This document shows, piece after piece, positions 62,074 through 64,000 of a stretch of DNA of 64,000 nt. Source of the stretch: Gammaproteobacteria bacterium (lineage in GTDB: Bacteria > Pseudomonadota > Gammaproteobacteria > JAJFKO01); assembly GCA_021773175.1 (NCBI GenBank), contig JAJFKO010000061.1, positions 55,023-119,022 on the forward strand. The letters run 5' to 3'. How positions within the stretch are numbered: position 1 is the first letter of the stretch; every line of letters starts with the position of its first letter. The translations under genes were made by a program, and so were the position numbers. The notes under the pieces were generated by a model. That model did not search any database. It was not told where the DNA came from and saw nothing but the letters and a program-made list of their open reading frames with translations.

Positions 62074-62696
62074 GCCAGCTTCTCCTCAACTTGCTGCAAA
62101 GCAGCTTTAGTCATGACAACTTTATCAAAACGAATTAAATCAACTGGATTCATTTCGTGACTGTCAATAACATAAACATTTGGTATGTTACGAGCAGAAT
62201 AATATAAATTCTCATTCATAGAACCATCAATAATCAATACTCTTTCTTCAATACCTAGATTACCTAATAATGCCACCATATCTTTTGTTTTACGCTGACT
62301 TAAAGCCAGCTCTTCAACAACAACTAAACGCTCTTGTCGAATTAATTCAGACAAGATTGAACACATGGCACCACGATACATTTTCTTATTCACTTTTTGT
62401 GAATGATCTTGCGTTCCTTTGATCGCGAAGGTTTTACCACCTGAACGCCATAGAGGACTACGAATTGTTCCAGCACGAGCTCGCCCTGTGCCTTTTTGAC
62501 GCCATGGTTTTTTACCACCGCCACTTACATCTGAGCGATTTTTATGTGCTCTTGTACCTTGTCTTGCACCAGCAAGGTATGCAGTCACAACTTGATGAAT
62601 CAAAGCTTCATTAAAATCTTTAGCAAAAACGTCATCGGATACGGCAACACTACCAGCAGCACTTTTACCCGCTGCAACGAGATTTAAATCCATCAT
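62070..62696 (-). CDS. rplD: Ribosomal protein L4
   Basis: 208 residues. [21 protein letters not shown] and [21 protein letters not shown] are the tunnel-loop motifs. In E. coli L4 represses the S10 operon. Overlaps rplC by four bases. Confidence 0.97.
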   Translation of the reverse strand: MMDLNLVAAGKSAAGSVAVSDDVFAKDFNEALIHQVVTAYLAGARQGTRAHKNRSDVSGGGKKPWRQKGTGRARAGTIRSPLWRSGGKTFAIKGTQDHSQKVNKKMYRGAMCSILSELIRQERLVVVEELALSQRKTKDMVALLGNLGIEERVLIIDGSMNENLYYSARNIPNVYVIDSHEMNPVDLIRFDKVVMTKAALQQVEEKLA

Positions 62697-63352
62697 TTAG
62701 CTCCTTCTGTTTTTGCTTTCACAGCAGGTTTAATGATGATATCACCGCCGGGTGCACCTGGCACACTACCTTTAACCATAAGTATATTGCGTTCTAGATC
62801 AATTCGAACTAACTCTTGGCTTTGCACAGTGCATTGTTTATTACCCATCTGGCCAGCCATTTTCTTACCTTTAAATACACGACCAGGTGTTTGGTTTTGA
62901 CCAATAGAACCTGGAGCACGATGCGATAGCGAGTTACCGTGAGTCATACGTTGTGAAGAAAAGTTATGGCGCTTAATCGCACCAGCAAAACCTTTACCTT
63001 TAGATGTAGCCGTTACATCAACGTCTTGGCCTTCGGTAAAGTATGCGGCAATATCAATTGCATCACCTACTTTTAATTCGCCCGACTCATCAATACAAAA
63101 TTCCCATAAACCACGACCTGCTTCAGTACCTGCTTTAGCAAAATGTCCTGCTCGCGCTTTATTCACTCGAGAGGCCTTACGACTGCCTGTAGTCACTTGA
63201 ACAGCACAATAACCATCGTTGTCTGCATCTTTAATTTGGGTAATTGTATTTGGTAACACTTCAATAACGGTTACCGGTATTGCATTACCATCTTCGGTAA
63301 ATACACGAGTCATCCCACATTTACGGCCCACTATGCCAATTGCCATTTTCAT
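62693..63352 (-). CDS. rplC: Ribosomal protein L3
   Basis: 219 residues. [20 protein letters not shown] start, [22 protein letters not shown] and [17 protein letters not shown]. The gap to rpsJ (207 bases) is long for this operon and holds repeat D. Confidence 0.97.
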   Translation of the reverse strand: MKMAIGIVGRKCGMTRVFTEDGNAIPVTVIEVLPNTITQIKDADNDGYCAVQVTTGSRKASRVNKARAGHFAKAGTEAGRGLWEFCIDESGELKVGDAIDIAAYFTEGQDVDVTATSKGKGFAGAIKRHNFSSQRMTHGNSLSHRAPGSIGQNQTPGRVFKGKKMAGQMGNKQCTVQSQELVRIDLERNILMVKGSVPGAPGGDIIIKPAVKAKTEGAK

Positions 63353-63367
63353 ATACCCTTCTTTTGC

Positions 63368-63488
63368 AGGGACTTACGCTAAATCCTTTATAACTTCGTT
63401 AATAAATTTTTCTAAAAGCCTCAAGTATTTTTATACTATCAGCTTTTGTAAAAATTTATTGCCTCGCCTAAAGGATTTATCCTAAGCC
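63368..63488. repeat. Palindromic repeat D (rplC-rpsJ gap)
   Basis: A long imperfect hairpin of about 120 bases. Left end GGGACTTACGCTAAATCC pairs with right end GGATTTATCCTAAGCC; inner arms AATAAATTTTTCTAAAAGC and GCTTTTGTAAAAATTTATT pair with two mismatches. Ends resemble those of the element before mutS (21724-21845). Confidence 0.7.
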
Positions 63489-63559
63489 TTTTACCTGACT
63501 TACATAAATCTACTACGCTAGAAAACAATAAACCGTTAACTAGCTTATTAACTTATTGT

Positions 63560-63889
63560 TTAACTATCTAAACTAATTTGTACATCAACACCAGCAGATA
63601 AGTCGAGCTTCATTAAAGCATCGATAGTCTTATCCGTTGGTTGTAATATATCAATCAAACGCTTATGCGTCCGAATTTCATATTGATCACGCGCATCTTT
63701 ATTAACATGCGGAGAGGTCAAAACCGTAAATTTTTCAAATCTAGTTGGTAATGGAATCGGACCTCGCACTTGGGCACCAGTTCTTTTTGCTGTCTCCACA
63801 ATTTCTCGTGTTGACTGATCAATTAGACGATGATCAAATGCTTTTAACCGAATTCTTATACGCTGTTTATTTGCTAATGCTGTTGCCAT
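63560..63889 (-). CDS. rpsJ: Ribosomal protein S10
   Basis: 109 residues. [41 protein letters not shown], and [21 protein letters not shown]. Also NusE in antitermination. First gene of the S10 operon in E. coli; here it follows tuf. Confidence 0.98.
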   Translation of the reverse strand: MATALANKQRIRIRLKAFDHRLIDQSTREIVETAKRTGAQVRGPIPLPTRFEKFTVLTSPHVNKDARDQYEIRTHKRLIDILQPTDKTIDALMKLDLSAGVDVQISLDS

Positions 63890-63895
63890 GTTTTT

Positions 63896-64000
63896 TTACT
63901 CAATAATTTTAGCTACGACGCCTGCACCTACGGTACGTCCACCTTCACGTATCGCAAAACGCAGCCCTTGTTCCATTGCAACCGGCACAATTAATGTAAT
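63896..64000 (-). CDS. tuf: Elongation factor Tu, C-terminal fragment
   Basis: Cut by the right edge of the window. The visible 34 residues ([20 protein letters not shown] then [10 protein letters not shown] and stop) are the domain 3 C-terminus of EF-Tu. The tuf-rpsJ order is the usual str-S10 junction. Confidence 0.97.
   Translation of the reverse strand: MTLIVPVAMEQGLRFAIREGGRTVGAGVVAKIIE

Noticed and set aside
52502..63488. The repeats in the ribosomal cluster as a CRISPR array
   Set aside because: They are scattered single palindromes between genes, not regularly spaced direct repeats with spacers, and no cas genes are present.

Overview
The window reads as AT-rich chromosomal DNA (my impression is under 40% GC) from a gammaproteobacterium. 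The housekeeping backbone is clear: alaS-lysC-csrA-tRNA-Ser-tRNA-Arg, recA-recX, cinA, mutS, ompR-envZ, rluB, serS, rarA, and a nearly complete S10/spc/alpha ribosomal cluster. Between these blocks lie long single genes of unknown function. Several carry eukaryote-like features (ankyrin repeats, a Ser/Thr kinase-like fold, an OTU-like protease domain, an IQ-like motif). Together with the low GC this suggests a host-associated member of the Legionellales, possibly near Coxiella, Legionella or Candidatus Berkiella; that placement is inference.

Layout. 1-9,100 is accessory: a broken cysteine-rich secreted-protein gene (307-769), a hypothetical gene with a paralogue at 6743-7735, an AEC transporter, and an AbiEi/AbiEii toxin-antitoxin operon with a palindromic operator. 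Two degenerate 40-bp copies of the 3' part of tRNA-Arg (4815 and 7890) lie in the same orientation as the intact tRNA-Arg (8823-8899), as expected for elements accreted at a tRNA attachment site. 9,000-25,300 is the conserved alaS/recA/mutS neighbourhood, interrupted by a 1139-residue gene between alaS and recX and a 679-residue gene between recA and cinA.

25,300-49,400 mixes a tandem pair of paralogous hypothetical genes, an atypical NRAMP transporter, a kinase-like protein, a DMT permease, a histidine-rich lipoprotein, ompR-envZ, a 1571-residue NTPase/ankyrin/OTU-like protein, rluB, serS, rarA, a degenerate-GGDEF/EAL protein and a GT39-type glycosyltransferase. 49,490-64,000 is the ribosomal cluster on the minus strand from tuf (partial, right edge) and rpsJ down to rpoA-rplQ, ended by a strong hairpin terminator.

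Points of note: a family of palindromic repeats with CTTACG-like edges sits in gaps of the ribosomal cluster and upstream of mutS; S11 carries an approximately 25-residue Ser/Gly/acidic insertion; S14 has a four-cysteine zinc-type motif; rpsE and rpmD overlap by 56 bases; and no LexA-type box is visible upstream of recA. All identifications come from reading the sequence and from family knowledge; no database search was run.
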